Origin: Bacteroidales bacterium
Lineage (GTDB): Bacteria; Bacteroidota; Bacteroidia; Bacteroidales; UBA4181
DNA length: 35,866 nucleotides
Assembly: GCA_031265445.1 (NCBI GenBank)
Contig: JAISCQ010000177.1
Span: 1-35,866 of the forward strand
Direction of reading: 5' to 3'
A program made the position numbers and the translations under genes. Shown one piece after another: positions 18,701-27,788 of this stretch. Each line of letters begins with the position of its first letter. The stretch's first letter is position 1. The notes below the pieces were generated by a model. The model ran no database searches, had not been told where the DNA came from, and saw only the letters and a program-made list of their open reading frames with translations.

Positions 18701-19111
18701 CACTCCAATTATTCCTACTGTATTTACCAGCACCAGCTGGATTTCTGGACGCCGGTCAACCCCGATGCCAGATGGCCACGCTTAGTGGCGCCCAACAGTC
18801 CGTCCAGCGCCAATAACTGGTCGAAAGCGGGTACGGATATTTATCTTCTGGACGGAGCCTATCTCCGCATGAAGAACATACAGCTGGGATACACCCTGCC
18901 GAAGCAGCTGACATCGAAAATCGGTATTCAAAGCCTGCGCATCAGTGTAAACGCTCAAAACCTCTTTACCCTGTCCCGCAACTCATTCATCGATCCCGAG
19001 TCTTCGGAATTCGGCAACAACATGGGGGGCATTGGCGGCGTCGCAGCAAACAGCGCCCGTAATTATCCCACTTTGAGATACTATGGAATAGGACTTGATT
19101 TAGAATTTTAA
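15701..19111 (+). CDS. SusC/RagA family TonB-linked outer membrane protein with N-terminal STN domain
   Basis: STN region (FSIGQFLSEVEKQTNYLVIYSNREV...), ITVTGTVVDNDGLPMPGVNVVVKGT, IDEVVVIGYGTRQRKSVTGAI, plug and barrel motifs. Confidence 0.95.
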   Translation: MNLDPLSIYYLYKKTCKFMKLSFLLLFVCIVQLWAVNVKGQNAVIHLSSGSFSIGQFLSEVEKQTNYLVIYSNREVDTQRKISLEASSGSVAQYLNNIFAGTDIRYEFESDYIILTNRPILSVNTVQQGITVTGTVVDNDGLPMPGVNVVVKGTLHGAVTDFDGKYSITVPDKGSVLVFSFVGYVTAEKTVEDPNVIDVVMAEQSKMIDEVVVIGYGTRQRKSVTGAIDQVGSEVFENRPVSNAMQALQGASPNLIIQQKNMNPNDNSMNINIRGISTMGNNDPLIVIDGLISSTGTLNNLNPADIENVSVLKDAGSAAIYGSRSGNGVILVTTKKGSKGSKPLIRFNGLVGYQDPHILYQPVKGWQNAMYRNQANMNAGSAPGFTPEQIRDLYDHQDEEYWYLNEIMQKGLQQTYNVSIAGGNESTTYMISAGYFDQESNFVGDFGMERYNFRSNITTEYGRLKLTSLMAYTRKNERTIAGGTGNTIINSSRIPPYYYYKFQEDGKYLVNDVIGDDNTMAKLKEGGNENKDEDNFIGSLNLDFKMIEGLYARGLVGLDLTQHHRFRRNIKVPVYSSAAQENPVLSLNSDTFTEDYNSKRYTLSTQFLLDFDRTFNSDHHVTGLIGVSNESYTSKASRIAWKYTDEDLGLPTTDDAIQDSGNNNSNGDTDQTSITSLFGRAGYDYLNRYYLDFAFRYDGSSKFKKEYRWGFFPSFSAAWRLTEESFMESYRSNVGDLKLRATYGVLGNQNVANYSYQTVYQMYNNTYVFNDQTVPGTGYTYGNEFLTWEKSANFNVGVEASFFKGSLYVALDYFNKRTWDILLSPEISKVFGSNAANENNGEMKNRGWETTIQYRLKTGEFRHNFNLNVSDSKNKVTDFSGKERIDQNDQLFKIIREGEALGSYFGYKTDGFFQSYEDIAGSALPVGASVQPGDVKYVNQNPGVDDVIDEKDRVVLGNAFPRLTFGFTYSLAWKGFDFSMLLQGVGKRDMYIRGELVEPFHSNYSYCIYQHQLDFWTPVNPDARWPRLVAPNSPSSANNWSKAGTDIYLLDGAYLRMKNIQLGYTLPKQLTSKIGIQSLRISVNAQNLFTLSRNSFIDPESSEFGNNMGGIGGVAANSARNYPTLRYYGIGLDLEF

Positions 19112-19123
19112 CAATAAACGGTT

Positions 19124-20740
19124 ATGACAATGAAGTTAATTAAATATTGCACAGGGGTTATTTTCGCGGCGGTTAGCCTGCTTATCTCCTGTAATGAATT
19201 GGATTTGGCGCCAACCAACAAATTTACGGATTTGAATTACTGGACATCGGAGGCGAAAGCTTCTTCCGTACTGAGCATGGCATACAGCCAGATGTTCGGG
19301 TCCAATTATTTTTTCGCCAACGAGCGGCTGTCCGACAATCTTTATGAAGGACGCGGAAGCACGAACGAGAAGATCATCACCTCGGGGCAGGCCGACGCTG
19401 CGCTCGGACGTTTTTCCAGCGAATGGAACGACTGCTATGGGGGTATCAAAACCTGCCACACCCTGCTGGACAACATCGACCGGGTGCCCGGCATGGACGA
19501 ATCCCTGAAGGAAAGGATGAAAGCCGAAGCCCGCTTCATTCGCGCCTCGCTGTTCTTCCGGCTGGCTTGCCATTACGGCGACGTTCCCCTGTTCGACTAC
19601 AGCGTCACGCAGTCGGAAGCCAACACCATAGCCCGTTCCCCGAAAGCGGACGTGGTGGATTTTGTGAGGACCGAACTGAACGAAATCGTGGGCAGCCTCC
19701 CCACCAGGCAGGAATATTCCGATGCGGACAGGGGAAGGATCTCCAAAGCCGCCGTAATGACCCTGCTGGCGCGTACCTGCCTGTACGAAAACGACTATGC
19801 GAACGTGGCTCTGATCTGCGAAAAGATCATCAACGGCGATTACGGCAGATACGAACTGTTCCCCAGTTACGAAGGGCTTTTCCTTCCGGACAACGAATAC
19901 AACAGCGAGGTAATCCTCGACATGGGGTATGTGTTGAATCTGAGGACGTGGGGCGAGTTCTACGACGCCATTCCCCTCTCGGTAGGCGGGCGTGTCAGCG
20001 GCTTCTCCCCAACGCAGGAGCTGGTGGACGATTACGTGATGAGAAACGGGAAAGGCATCCGCGAGGCCGGTTCCCTGTACGATGAAGACAACCCGTACGA
20101 CAACAGGGATCCCCGTTTCGCATTAACCGTCGTTTACCACGGATATACCTGGGTGAAAGGAAGTACCTCCTCCACTATTTATATCAAGCCGGGTACGGAT
20201 CCGAACACCCTGACCAAGTTGGACGAATATGCCGGCCCCGGCCAAAACTCCACCGGAACCGGCTATTACCTCCGGAAATATTTCGATCCCGAAGCGCCGG
20301 ACGGCATAGCAGCCGGGCTGAACCTGATATTGATGCGCTACGCCGACATCCTGCTGATGTATGCCGAAGCCAAAAACGAACTGGGGCAGATGTCGGAGGA
20401 AGTATGGGATCAAACCATCCGGCTCATCCGGCAGCGCGCCGGGTTTTCGGATGCTTCCGCTTTGGATTACCCGGGCGCCGCCGGCCTGCAAAACATCATC
20501 CGCCGCGAGCGCCGCTGCGAACTGGCCATCGAAGGGCTGAGGCTTTTCGACATCCGCCGCTGGAAAACGATTGAAACAGTGATGAACGGACATCCGCACG
20601 GAGCCAGGTTTGCCGCAGGCAACACCGAGTATATCGTACTGGACGAACGCAGGTTTGATCCCGAACGGGATTACCTGTTCGCCATTCCACAATCGGAACG
20701 CGACATCAACAGGAATCTTACTCAAAATCTGAAATATTAA
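19124..20740 (+). CDS. SusD/RagB family nutrient-binding outer membrane lipoprotein
   Basis: Lipobox LLISC; RADILLMYAEAKNELGQ...LIRQRAGF; ERRCELAIEGLRLFDIRRWK. Confidence 0.95.
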   Translation: MTMKLIKYCTGVIFAAVSLLISCNELDLAPTNKFTDLNYWTSEAKASSVLSMAYSQMFGSNYFFANERLSDNLYEGRGSTNEKIITSGQADAALGRFSSEWNDCYGGIKTCHTLLDNIDRVPGMDESLKERMKAEARFIRASLFFRLACHYGDVPLFDYSVTQSEANTIARSPKADVVDFVRTELNEIVGSLPTRQEYSDADRGRISKAAVMTLLARTCLYENDYANVALICEKIINGDYGRYELFPSYEGLFLPDNEYNSEVILDMGYVLNLRTWGEFYDAIPLSVGGRVSGFSPTQELVDDYVMRNGKGIREAGSLYDEDNPYDNRDPRFALTVVYHGYTWVKGSTSSTIYIKPGTDPNTLTKLDEYAGPGQNSTGTGYYLRKYFDPEAPDGIAAGLNLILMRYADILLMYAEAKNELGQMSEEVWDQTIRLIRQRAGFSDASALDYPGAAGLQNIIRRERRCELAIEGLRLFDIRRWKTIETVMNGHPHGARFAAGNTEYIVLDERRFDPERDYLFAIPQSERDINRNLTQNLKY

Positions 20741-20752
20741 ATTGATAAAAAT

Positions 20753-21889
20753 ATGAAAGCAGTATTGATAAAAACAGCAGTCATCGCCCTGTTCGCGGTC
20801 ATCCTGTCCGCTTGCAGCAGCGACGGCGAAGTGAGGGACACCGGCGTAACGGCCGTCAAGTCGCTGTACGAACCCGATCATGAAAAAGCCGTCGTCTTGC
20901 AGGCGTCCGCCTCGGCGACCCTGTATTTCGAGTGGGAGCCGGCAAGGGCGGAAGACAGCGGAAATGCGTTGTATGAAGTCGCTTTCGACAAAGCGAACGG
21001 CGATTTTTCCGCTCCGCTGATGATGGTGGCCGCCCATAACAACGGGGGAGACAATTATGTAGAGATCTCTCACAAGCAATTGAACTCCATCGCTGCAAAA
21101 GCCGGCGTTGAATCGTCCGCGCAGGGAACCCTCAAATGGACGGTGTACTCTTCCAAAGGGGCCAACGCGGTGAAAGCCGAAGAAGAACGGTCGCTGACGC
21201 TAACCCGTTTAGCCGGGTTCGCCGAACTTCCCGACCAGCTGTACCTCACCGGCGAGGCGACCGAGGCCGGCGCAGACCTTGCCGATGCGCTCGTCATGAA
21301 GAAACTCGGGGAGGGCGAGTTTGAAATATACACCCGCTTAACCGAAGGCAAAACATTCAAATTTGTCAGCGCGGCAACCGGAACGCCGAAGGAATATTCA
21401 CTGAGCGGTGAAGAATTGGTAGAAGGCGGAACGTCTACCGTTTCAAAAACAGGAATCTACAAATATTACGTGGATTTCAACATCGGATCCTTTTCTACCA
21501 AGGAAGTAACCAAAGTAAACCTGTTCCTGTGCTGGTCGCAGTTGAAAATAGAACTGCCTTATAAGGGACTTGGCGTCTGGGAAATAATCAACCGTACCAT
21601 CGCAGCGGAAGAGATCAGTGATGGTGGCGCTAACGGGGACGACCGCTACAAGTTCCGCATGGAAAGTTCGGACGGCGAAACCGAATGGAGAACGGTCGTT
21701 TCCACGGACGTCAAGCCGACGGGCAACGACGCCTATTATTACATGGAGGAGAAACCCGATACGAATGACCAGTGGACCAACAACCAGATATGGAAAAGCC
21801 CTGTCAGCGGATGGAGCGGTAAAACATACGACATTACCTTCTCCCTGAGTCCGAAATCGCCATACACGCATCATTTAATCATCAAATAA
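20753..21889 (+). CDS. SusE/SusF-like glycan-binding outer membrane lipoprotein 1
   Basis: Lipobox VILSAC; SusE-like N-terminus; paralogous to next CDS. Confidence 0.8.
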   Translation: MKAVLIKTAVIALFAVILSACSSDGEVRDTGVTAVKSLYEPDHEKAVVLQASASATLYFEWEPARAEDSGNALYEVAFDKANGDFSAPLMMVAAHNNGGDNYVEISHKQLNSIAAKAGVESSAQGTLKWTVYSSKGANAVKAEEERSLTLTRLAGFAELPDQLYLTGEATEAGADLADALVMKKLGEGEFEIYTRLTEGKTFKFVSAATGTPKEYSLSGEELVEGGTSTVSKTGIYKYYVDFNIGSFSTKEVTKVNLFLCWSQLKIELPYKGLGVWEIINRTIAAEEISDGGANGDDRYKFRMESSDGETEWRTVVSTDVKPTGNDAYYYMEEKPDTNDQWTNNQIWKSPVSGWSGKTYDITFSLSPKSPYTHHLIIK

Positions 21890-21902
21890 AACAGGCCAAG
21901 TC

Positions 21903-23045
21903 ATGAAAGCAACATACATTCAATTATCATTCATCATTGTTTTGTTTTCGGCGTTCACTGCATGCAGCGACAACATGGGCGATCCGGACGACAAGCTGAC
22001 AGAAGTGCCGGCGCTCGTAGAACCGGTCGACGGAAAAGCCGTTGTGCTGGAGACAAGCGCTGCATCCTCGGTGTATTTCGAATGGGAATACGTGAAAACC
22101 GGCGAAAGCGGAGTTGCCGTATATCAAATCGCCTTTGACCGGGCGGACGGCGACTTTTCAAAGCCGGTTTATATGATGGCGTCCGATAACAACGGGTACA
22201 GCAATTATGCAACCGTTACCCACAAGTTATTGAACAGGATTGCCGGCCGGGCAGGATACCTCTCCTCGGAAACAGGCAACCTCAAATGGGCCGTTTTCTC
22301 CTCCAAAGGCGAAAAAACGCTGCGGTCGAGCCAGGTAAACACCCTTACCCTCACCCGTCTTGCCGGATTCGACAACATTCCCGTTGACGTTTTCGTAACG
22401 GGCGAAGCGTCGGAAGGCGGAACAGACCTTTCCAAAGCCCACAAGATGAAAGCGGTGGCAACCGGGGAGTTTGAAGTATACACCAAATTGACGGCCGGTA
22501 AGCCGTTCTATTTCACCGATGCCGATCCCGCTGCGCCAAGGGCGTTTTATACCTCAGACGAGCTGGTAAGGGAGGGCGACGAAACCGTCACCGTACCCGC
22601 CGACGGGATTTACCGGATCACGCTCGATTTTACAACCGGCGCCTGCACCAGTTCCTTAGTAACAGGCATGTGGTTCTATTTCAGTCCGAACGGCGCGTCC
22701 CTGTTTGAGTTGCCGTATGCCGGCTATGGCGTATTCCGGGCTACAGGGCAGACGGTTACCTTCAAGCAGGAATCCTGGGGCAGGGATCAGCGCTATAAGT
22801 TCAGGATGTTCATGAAAACGAACGGAGGCGCCGATCCCGAAGCTGAGTACGAATGGGCTACCTTAAACGGAACGGACAGTCCGCCGAACGACAGCAGCCT
22901 GGAATCCTATTACTATCTCCAGCTGTTGAACGCCACATCGCAGTGGGATAACAAGTGGAAACTGATGGAGAAGTTCGACGGCGCTCCTGCCGATTATACG
23001 GTATATTTGCAGGCAGACAGGCCGTATACACATTCGGTAGAATAA
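21903..23045 (+). CDS. SusE/SusF-like glycan-binding outer membrane lipoprotein 2
   Basis: Lipobox AFTAC; shares SxYFEWE..., AFDxADGDFSxP, LKWxVxSSKG, LTLTRLAGF with the preceding CDS. Confidence 0.8.
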   Translation: MKATYIQLSFIIVLFSAFTACSDNMGDPDDKLTEVPALVEPVDGKAVVLETSAASSVYFEWEYVKTGESGVAVYQIAFDRADGDFSKPVYMMASDNNGYSNYATVTHKLLNRIAGRAGYLSSETGNLKWAVFSSKGEKTLRSSQVNTLTLTRLAGFDNIPVDVFVTGEASEGGTDLSKAHKMKAVATGEFEVYTKLTAGKPFYFTDADPAAPRAFYTSDELVREGDETVTVPADGIYRITLDFTTGACTSSLVTGMWFYFSPNGASLFELPYAGYGVFRATGQTVTFKQESWGRDQRYKFRMFMKTNGGADPEAEYEWATLNGTDSPPNDSSLESYYYLQLLNATSQWDNKWKLMEKFDGAPADYTVYLQADRPYTHSVE

Positions 23046-23070
23046 ACGGTTATTGACCGGATATATTCAT

Positions 23071-23140
23071 AAGAATTGAGGATTATCCGCTTGTATCATT
23101 GATACAATGATCATTCTCAATTCTTTATTTTTTATTTTTG
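23071..23140 (+). terminator. Nested-hairpin rho-independent terminator of the sus operon
   Basis: AAGAATTGAG...CTCAATTCTT arms (10 bp) enclosing TTGTATC-ATT-GATACAA, then a T-rich tract. Confidence 0.75.
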
Positions 23141-23197
23141 ATGGCAGGAGTAGCGGTTCCAACCCTGTCAGCAGCTACGCAGCCTGACAGGTTGATA

Positions 23198-23213
23198 TAC
23201 GTAAGCTTACGTA
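23198..23213. repeat. 16-bp perfect palindrome TACGTAAGCTTACGTA
   Basis: Equals its own reverse complement; between two CCTGACAGG-bearing segments. Confidence 0.9.
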
Positions 23214-23216
23214 AAA

Positions 23217-23254
23217 CGACCTGACAGGGTCGACAGACCTGTCAGGGTCAAAAG
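23217..23254. repeat. Dispersed 38-bp hairpin element, copy 2
   Basis: 37/38 identical to 2953-2990; abuts tandem array B. Confidence 0.9.
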
Positions 23255-23631
23255 TAAGACTCATCCGGTACACCGTAAGACTCATCCGGTACACCGTAAG
23301 ACTCATCCGGTAGACCGTAAGACCCATCCGGTAGGCCGTAAGACCCATCCGGTAGACCGTAAGACTGATCCGGTAGACCGTAAGACTCATCCGGTACACC
23401 GTAAGACTCATCCGGTACACCGTAAGACATTTTCGGTACACCGTAAGACTCATCCGGTAGACCGTAAGACTTATCCGGTAGACCGTAAGACTTATCCGGT
23501 AGACCGTAAGACTCATCCGGTAGACCGTAAGACCCATCCGGTAGACCGTAAGACTCATCCGGTAGACCGTAAGACACATCCGGTAGACCGTAAGACATTT
23601 TTGGTAGACCGTAAGACTCATCCGGTACACC
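23254..23631. repeat. Tandem array B: 18 x 21-bp units, consensus GTAAGACTCATCCGGTAGACC
   Basis: Eighteen in-register units counted; GTAAGAC and GGTAsACC edges conserved, central hexamer variable. Confidence 0.95.
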
Positions 23632-23681
23632 GTAAAACTTATATATAATTAATGTATCGATCATATTTAATATTAAAAGAA

Positions 23682-24803
23682 ATGAAGAAATATTGTTTTT
23701 TGATTGGCGCCGCCATGCTTTTTGCGGCTTGTAAAAAAGATCATCCTGCGGAAATCGAAGGCGGCGAAACCGCAATCAACTGGGCCTCGGCAGCCGACAG
23801 CAGCAGTAAAGCCCTCATCAGCCTGTTCTGGAATGCAGGCGGAAAGTATTTCAATTACGACAGCGACGGGAAACCGGATTTCCATTACTGGCCGCAGGCT
23901 CATGCGCTGGATGTGCTGATCGATGCTTTCCTGAGAACAGACGACCGGACGTATCAAAGCTATTTCGCCCAATGGTTTGAAGGCGTCAGGATAAAAAACG
24001 GGAACACCTTCCGGAACGATTATTACGATGATATGGAATGGAATGCACTGGCCATCCTGCGCGCCTACCAGGCAACCGGCGATACCAGGTACAAAGACGC
24101 CGCACTGCAGATATGGGAATACATCAAAACCGGGTGGAACAGCAATGCCGGAGGCGGCATCTGCTGGGCAAGAGGACATGAAAACAGCAAAAACGCCTGC
24201 TCCAACGGCCCTGCCTGCATACTGGCCGCCCGCCTGTACCGTGAATTTGGAGATGCGGACAACAAAGACTGGGCGCTCAGGATATACAACTGGGAAAAGT
24301 CGACCCTGTTCAACAGCAACAACGGTATGGTGTACGACAATATCAACAGCGAAACGGGCGAAATAAAATCGAGCTGGGTTTTTACCTATAACCAGGGAAC
24401 ATTCATCGGGTCGGCCGTGGAGCTGTACCAAATACTGGGCGAAAAGTCCTACCTGAATGATGCCGTCCTGGCCGCCGATTATACCACAAGCAGCCTGGTC
24501 GACAACTCCGTTCTCAAAAGCGAGGGAACCGGCGACGGCGGCCTGTTCAAGGGTATCTTTGTCCGCTATTTTGTCGAACTGATCCAGCAGGACAGGCTGG
24601 ATGCTGCGGCAAAAAAACGCTACGTGCAGTTCATCAGGTACAACGCCGAAACATTGTGGTTGCAGGGCGCCGGCAAAACACCGGTTTTATTCGGCCCCAG
24701 CTGGAGGACGAAACCGTCGGCATCCACCGGCCTGACGGAGCAGCTGAGCGGCAGCATGCTGATAGAGGCTGCCGCGCTCCTGAAAAGTAAAGATTTATGG
24801 TAA
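23682..24803 (+). CDS. Glycoside hydrolase family 76 (endo-alpha-1,6-mannanase-like) lipoprotein
   Basis: Lipobox [57 protein letters not shown]. Start moved to the internal Met. Confidence 0.9.
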   Translation: MKKYCFLIGAAMLFAACKKDHPAEIEGGETAINWASAADSSSKALISLFWNAGGKYFNYDSDGKPDFHYWPQAHALDVLIDAFLRTDDRTYQSYFAQWFEGVRIKNGNTFRNDYYDDMEWNALAILRAYQATGDTRYKDAALQIWEYIKTGWNSNAGGGICWARGHENSKNACSNGPACILAARLYREFGDADNKDWALRIYNWEKSTLFNSNNGMVYDNINSETGEIKSSWVFTYNQGTFIGSAVELYQILGEKSYLNDAVLAADYTTSSLVDNSVLKSEGTGDGGLFKGIFVRYFVELIQQDRLDAAAKKRYVQFIRYNAETLWLQGAGKTPVLFGPSWRTKPSASTGLTEQLSGSMLIEAAALLKSKDLW

Positions 24804-24811
24804 GATATGAC

Positions 24812-24819
24812 TATCTTTG
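24812..24819 (+). promoter_or_regulatory. Candidate -7 element TATCTTTG upstream of GH92
   Basis: Matches TAnnTTTG in the GH76-GH92 gap; no clear TTTG -33 partner. Confidence 0.35.
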
Positions 24820-24866
24820 CGGCTAATCCGTTTGTCGCGAAAGCGCAAAGAAAAATTTAATTCAAG

Positions 24867-27014
24867 ATGAAGAAATATATTGATTCCGTTTTTGCCCTGA
24901 TGCTGACCGCCATCATCGCAGGCTGTTCGCCCGATTCCGGGAAACTCGCCGATTACGTAAACCCCTTCCTGGGCACCGCCACGCTCCGGGACGCCGCCGA
25001 CCTCCACTACACGCCCACCCGAAGGGCATGGGGCGCGGAAGTATTCCCGGGCGCATCACTGCCCAACGCCATGGTACAGGTAAGTCCCGTAACGATGTTC
25101 CACAGCGGGGCAGGATACCAGTACGAAGATACGGTTATTTTCGCCTTCACGCATACCAACAAGGGACACTGGAACCTCTGCCATGTCCCCATCCTGCCCG
25201 TCACCGGCGAAATATCGCCCGAGCGTTACTATTCGGCCTTCAGCCATCAAAACGAATCGGCGCATCCCGGCTATTACCGGGTTTACCTGGAACGCTACGG
25301 CATCAATGCCGAAATGACTTCCACCCTGCGCTGCGCCTTCCACAAATACACGTACAGGAAAGGGGATGAGCGCAAACTGATGCTCGACCTCTCCCAGTCG
25401 AACGAGCGCGTGAGGGACTGGAACCTCCGGCAGGTAAACGAAAATACATTCTCAGGCTTCCAGCAAACCGGCGAAAAGATTTATTTCTATGCCGTAGCCG
25501 GCCACAACATTCAAAGCATCGACTCGCTTGGAAGCGAACGGAAAAAAATCATGCTGGTGAACTATGCCGGTCAAGACGAACCGCTGGAACTGAAAATCGG
25601 TTTCTCGTTCGTAAGTATTGAAAACGCAAGGGAAAACCTGGAAAAAGAGATGATCCGCAAAAGCTTCGCACAGGTTCGCCGGGAAGCCGGTGAAACATGG
25701 GAAACGCTTCTGTCGAAGATCAGACTGACGGGCGGCGCCGAAAAGCAAAAGAAAACATTCTATTCGTGCCTGTACCGTTCGTTCCTCTGGCCGGCGCTCC
25801 GCAGCGATGTAAACGGCGATTATACCGATGCCCGCAGGGAAACAGCCAACGGAGGCTTCCGCTATTACACCGACCCCTCGTTCTGGGACGATTACCGCAA
25901 CAAGCTGGTATTACTTGGCATGCTGTCGCCCGACGTGGCCGTTGACGTGATTCACTCCATCACCGACAGAGGCGAAAAAAGAGGCGGTTACATGCCCACC
26001 TTTTTCCATGGCGACCATGCGTCCGTATTCGTTGCCGGGAGCTATCTGCGCGGGTTGAGGGGCTTTGACCCGGAACGCGCCTACAAACTCCTGCTGAAAA
26101 ACGCTACGGTTCCCGGGCGCGGCGGACGCCCGTACCTGGATGAATATATCGAACGGGGCTGGATTGCCGAAAAAGACACCGTCAATGTCCCGATCTGGGA
26201 CGAATACAAAGCGGCGGTGACCAAAACCGTTGAATACGCTTACGATGACTATGCCACCGCCCTGCTCGCCAAAGAACTCGGCGACGAAGCAAATTACAAA
26301 ATGCTGATGGAACGCGCCGGCAATTACAAAAACCTTTTCGACCCCTCAACCGGGTTTTGGAGAGGCCGCATCGCCGACGGAAGCTGGATCAGGGACTTTA
26401 ATCCCTATTTCCCCTACTATGCCTACATGTACCGGGAAGCCAACGCCTGGGAGTCGCTCTTTTTCGCGCCTCACGACCCCGAAGGGATGATCGCCCTCTA
26501 CCCGGGCCACAAAGCGGTCGAACTCAAGCTCGACTCCCTGTTCACCGAGCCCTGGAGAGGATATGAAGCGCACAACATGACCGGCTTCATCGGCAACTAT
26601 TGTCATGGCAACCAGCCGGATCACAGTGTTCCCTATACCTATTATTTCATCGACAGGCAGGAAAAAGCGCAGTTTTACCTGGACAGCATCATGAACCATT
26701 ACTACAGCATGGGAAGGGAAGGCCTGGCCCTTGCGGGAATGGACGATGCCGGAGAGATGTCGGCGTGGTATGTATTCAACGCCATCGGACTCTACACCTA
26801 TTCGCCCGCCGATCCCAAATACATCGTCACAGCGCCTCTTTTCGACAGGGTTGACGTCTCAATGGGCGATGGACATTTTACAATCGTCAAAAAAAATTCG
26901 GGTAGAAAAATCAGCAGCATCACATACGATGGCCAAAAAAAAGACGGTTACTTTGTATCGCACGACGATTTGAAAAAGGGAAAAGAACTGGTGATCTCTT
27001 TAGAGCAGCCGTAA
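24867..27014 (+). CDS. Glycoside hydrolase family 92 (alpha-mannosidase) lipoprotein
   Basis: Lipobox IIAGC; DYVNPFLGT, FPGASLPNAMVQVSP, GNQPDHSVPYTYYF, GLALAGMDDAGEMSAWYVFNAIGLY. Confidence 0.96.
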   Translation: MKKYIDSVFALMLTAIIAGCSPDSGKLADYVNPFLGTATLRDAADLHYTPTRRAWGAEVFPGASLPNAMVQVSPVTMFHSGAGYQYEDTVIFAFTHTNKGHWNLCHVPILPVTGEISPERYYSAFSHQNESAHPGYYRVYLERYGINAEMTSTLRCAFHKYTYRKGDERKLMLDLSQSNERVRDWNLRQVNENTFSGFQQTGEKIYFYAVAGHNIQSIDSLGSERKKIMLVNYAGQDEPLELKIGFSFVSIENARENLEKEMIRKSFAQVRREAGETWETLLSKIRLTGGAEKQKKTFYSCLYRSFLWPALRSDVNGDYTDARRETANGGFRYYTDPSFWDDYRNKLVLLGMLSPDVAVDVIHSITDRGEKRGGYMPTFFHGDHASVFVAGSYLRGLRGFDPERAYKLLLKNATVPGRGGRPYLDEYIERGWIAEKDTVNVPIWDEYKAAVTKTVEYAYDDYATALLAKELGDEANYKMLMERAGNYKNLFDPSTGFWRGRIADGSWIRDFNPYFPYYAYMYREANAWESLFFAPHDPEGMIALYPGHKAVELKLDSLFTEPWRGYEAHNMTGFIGNYCHGNQPDHSVPYTYYFIDRQEKAQFYLDSIMNHYYSMGREGLALAGMDDAGEMSAWYVFNAIGLYTYSPADPKYIVTAPLFDRVDVSMGDGHFTIVKKNSGRKISSITYDGQKKDGYFVSHDDLKKGKELVISLEQP

Positions 27015-27158
27015 GGGTCGTATGATTTTAATACTAATTTTTGATTTTTTTCCGGGACGCTTGTATTTTCAATTTAGGATGCATAATTTTGAGGCCACAA
27101 TGAATGTCGAAGTAATCAATTGTCAAAATTTATCATTAACCATTCATCATCAAAAATC

Positions 27159-27474
27159 ATGGCAGACATTTTACATCACATCAAAGCGAAACTGTATCCC
27201 AATGAATTGACCGAAGACCCGGATGACTATACGGCACGGGTATCGGCTGAACGGAGTATCGATATTTCCGGCGTATGCCGGTCGGCTACAGGCAGGGGCG
27301 GAGCATCGGGCAAACCCGACGATATGGAGCAGCATGTCCGAACTGCTTTTCAATGCGCCTGCCTTAGCGGCCGGAACCTATTATTTGGACGTGGCGACGC
27401 AATACAGCGGCGGCGCGCCCATGCTTAGGGAGCCGCGGACGGCGCGTTTCGGCAAGCCGCTTAGGGTAGAATAG
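27159..27474 (+). pseudogene. Decayed HU-like DNA-binding / DUF4469-type protein (internal deletion plus frame change)
   Basis: N-terminus MADILHHIKAKLYPNELTEDPDDYTARVSAERSIDISGVCRSATGRGG in one frame; C-terminus PALAAGTYYLDVATQYSGGAPMLREPRTARFGKPLRVE in another; middle absent. Confidence 0.7.
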
Positions 27475-27490
27475 TTTTTCTCTGCCGGCC

Positions 27491-27600
27491 AGACTAAGCC
27501 TGTCTATCTGTTAGACTAAGCCTGTCTATTTGTTAGACTAAGCTTGTCTATCTGTCAGACTAAGCCAGTCTATCTGATAGACTGGACTGCTCTGACCGAC
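27491..27600. repeat. Tandem array C: 4 clear plus 1 degenerate 22-bp units, consensus AGACTAAGCCTGTCTATCTGTT
   Basis: Units begin at 27491, 27513, 27535, 27557 (and degenerate 27579); each has AGAC...GTCT arms. Confidence 0.85.
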
Positions 27601-27788
27601 AGATTAACCCGCTCCGGGAAAAAAAGAAATGCATTACATGAGCGACAGGCCACCGCAGGCAAATGCGGCGCTGTGGCGGATGGGGGTGGAAATTTGAGAA
27701 TAGAAATTTGACAATCACGTTTGTCAGAAAACGATAAGTCTGCTTATAAAAGCATCCAGGTAAAATTAAAAGCATTAAACCGATCACA

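Noticed and set aside
23175-23775. Minus-strand ORFs of 151 and 175 aa (YRMSLTV / SYGLPDE heptad repeats)
   Set aside because: The 21-bp period keeps two frames open automatically. Variable positions change amino acids in both frames and there is no convincing start context, so coding is not supported.
27022-27210. 62-aa ORF downstream of GH92
   Set aside because: Low-complexity AT-rich sequence with no ribosome-binding or motif support; overlaps the pseudogene start.
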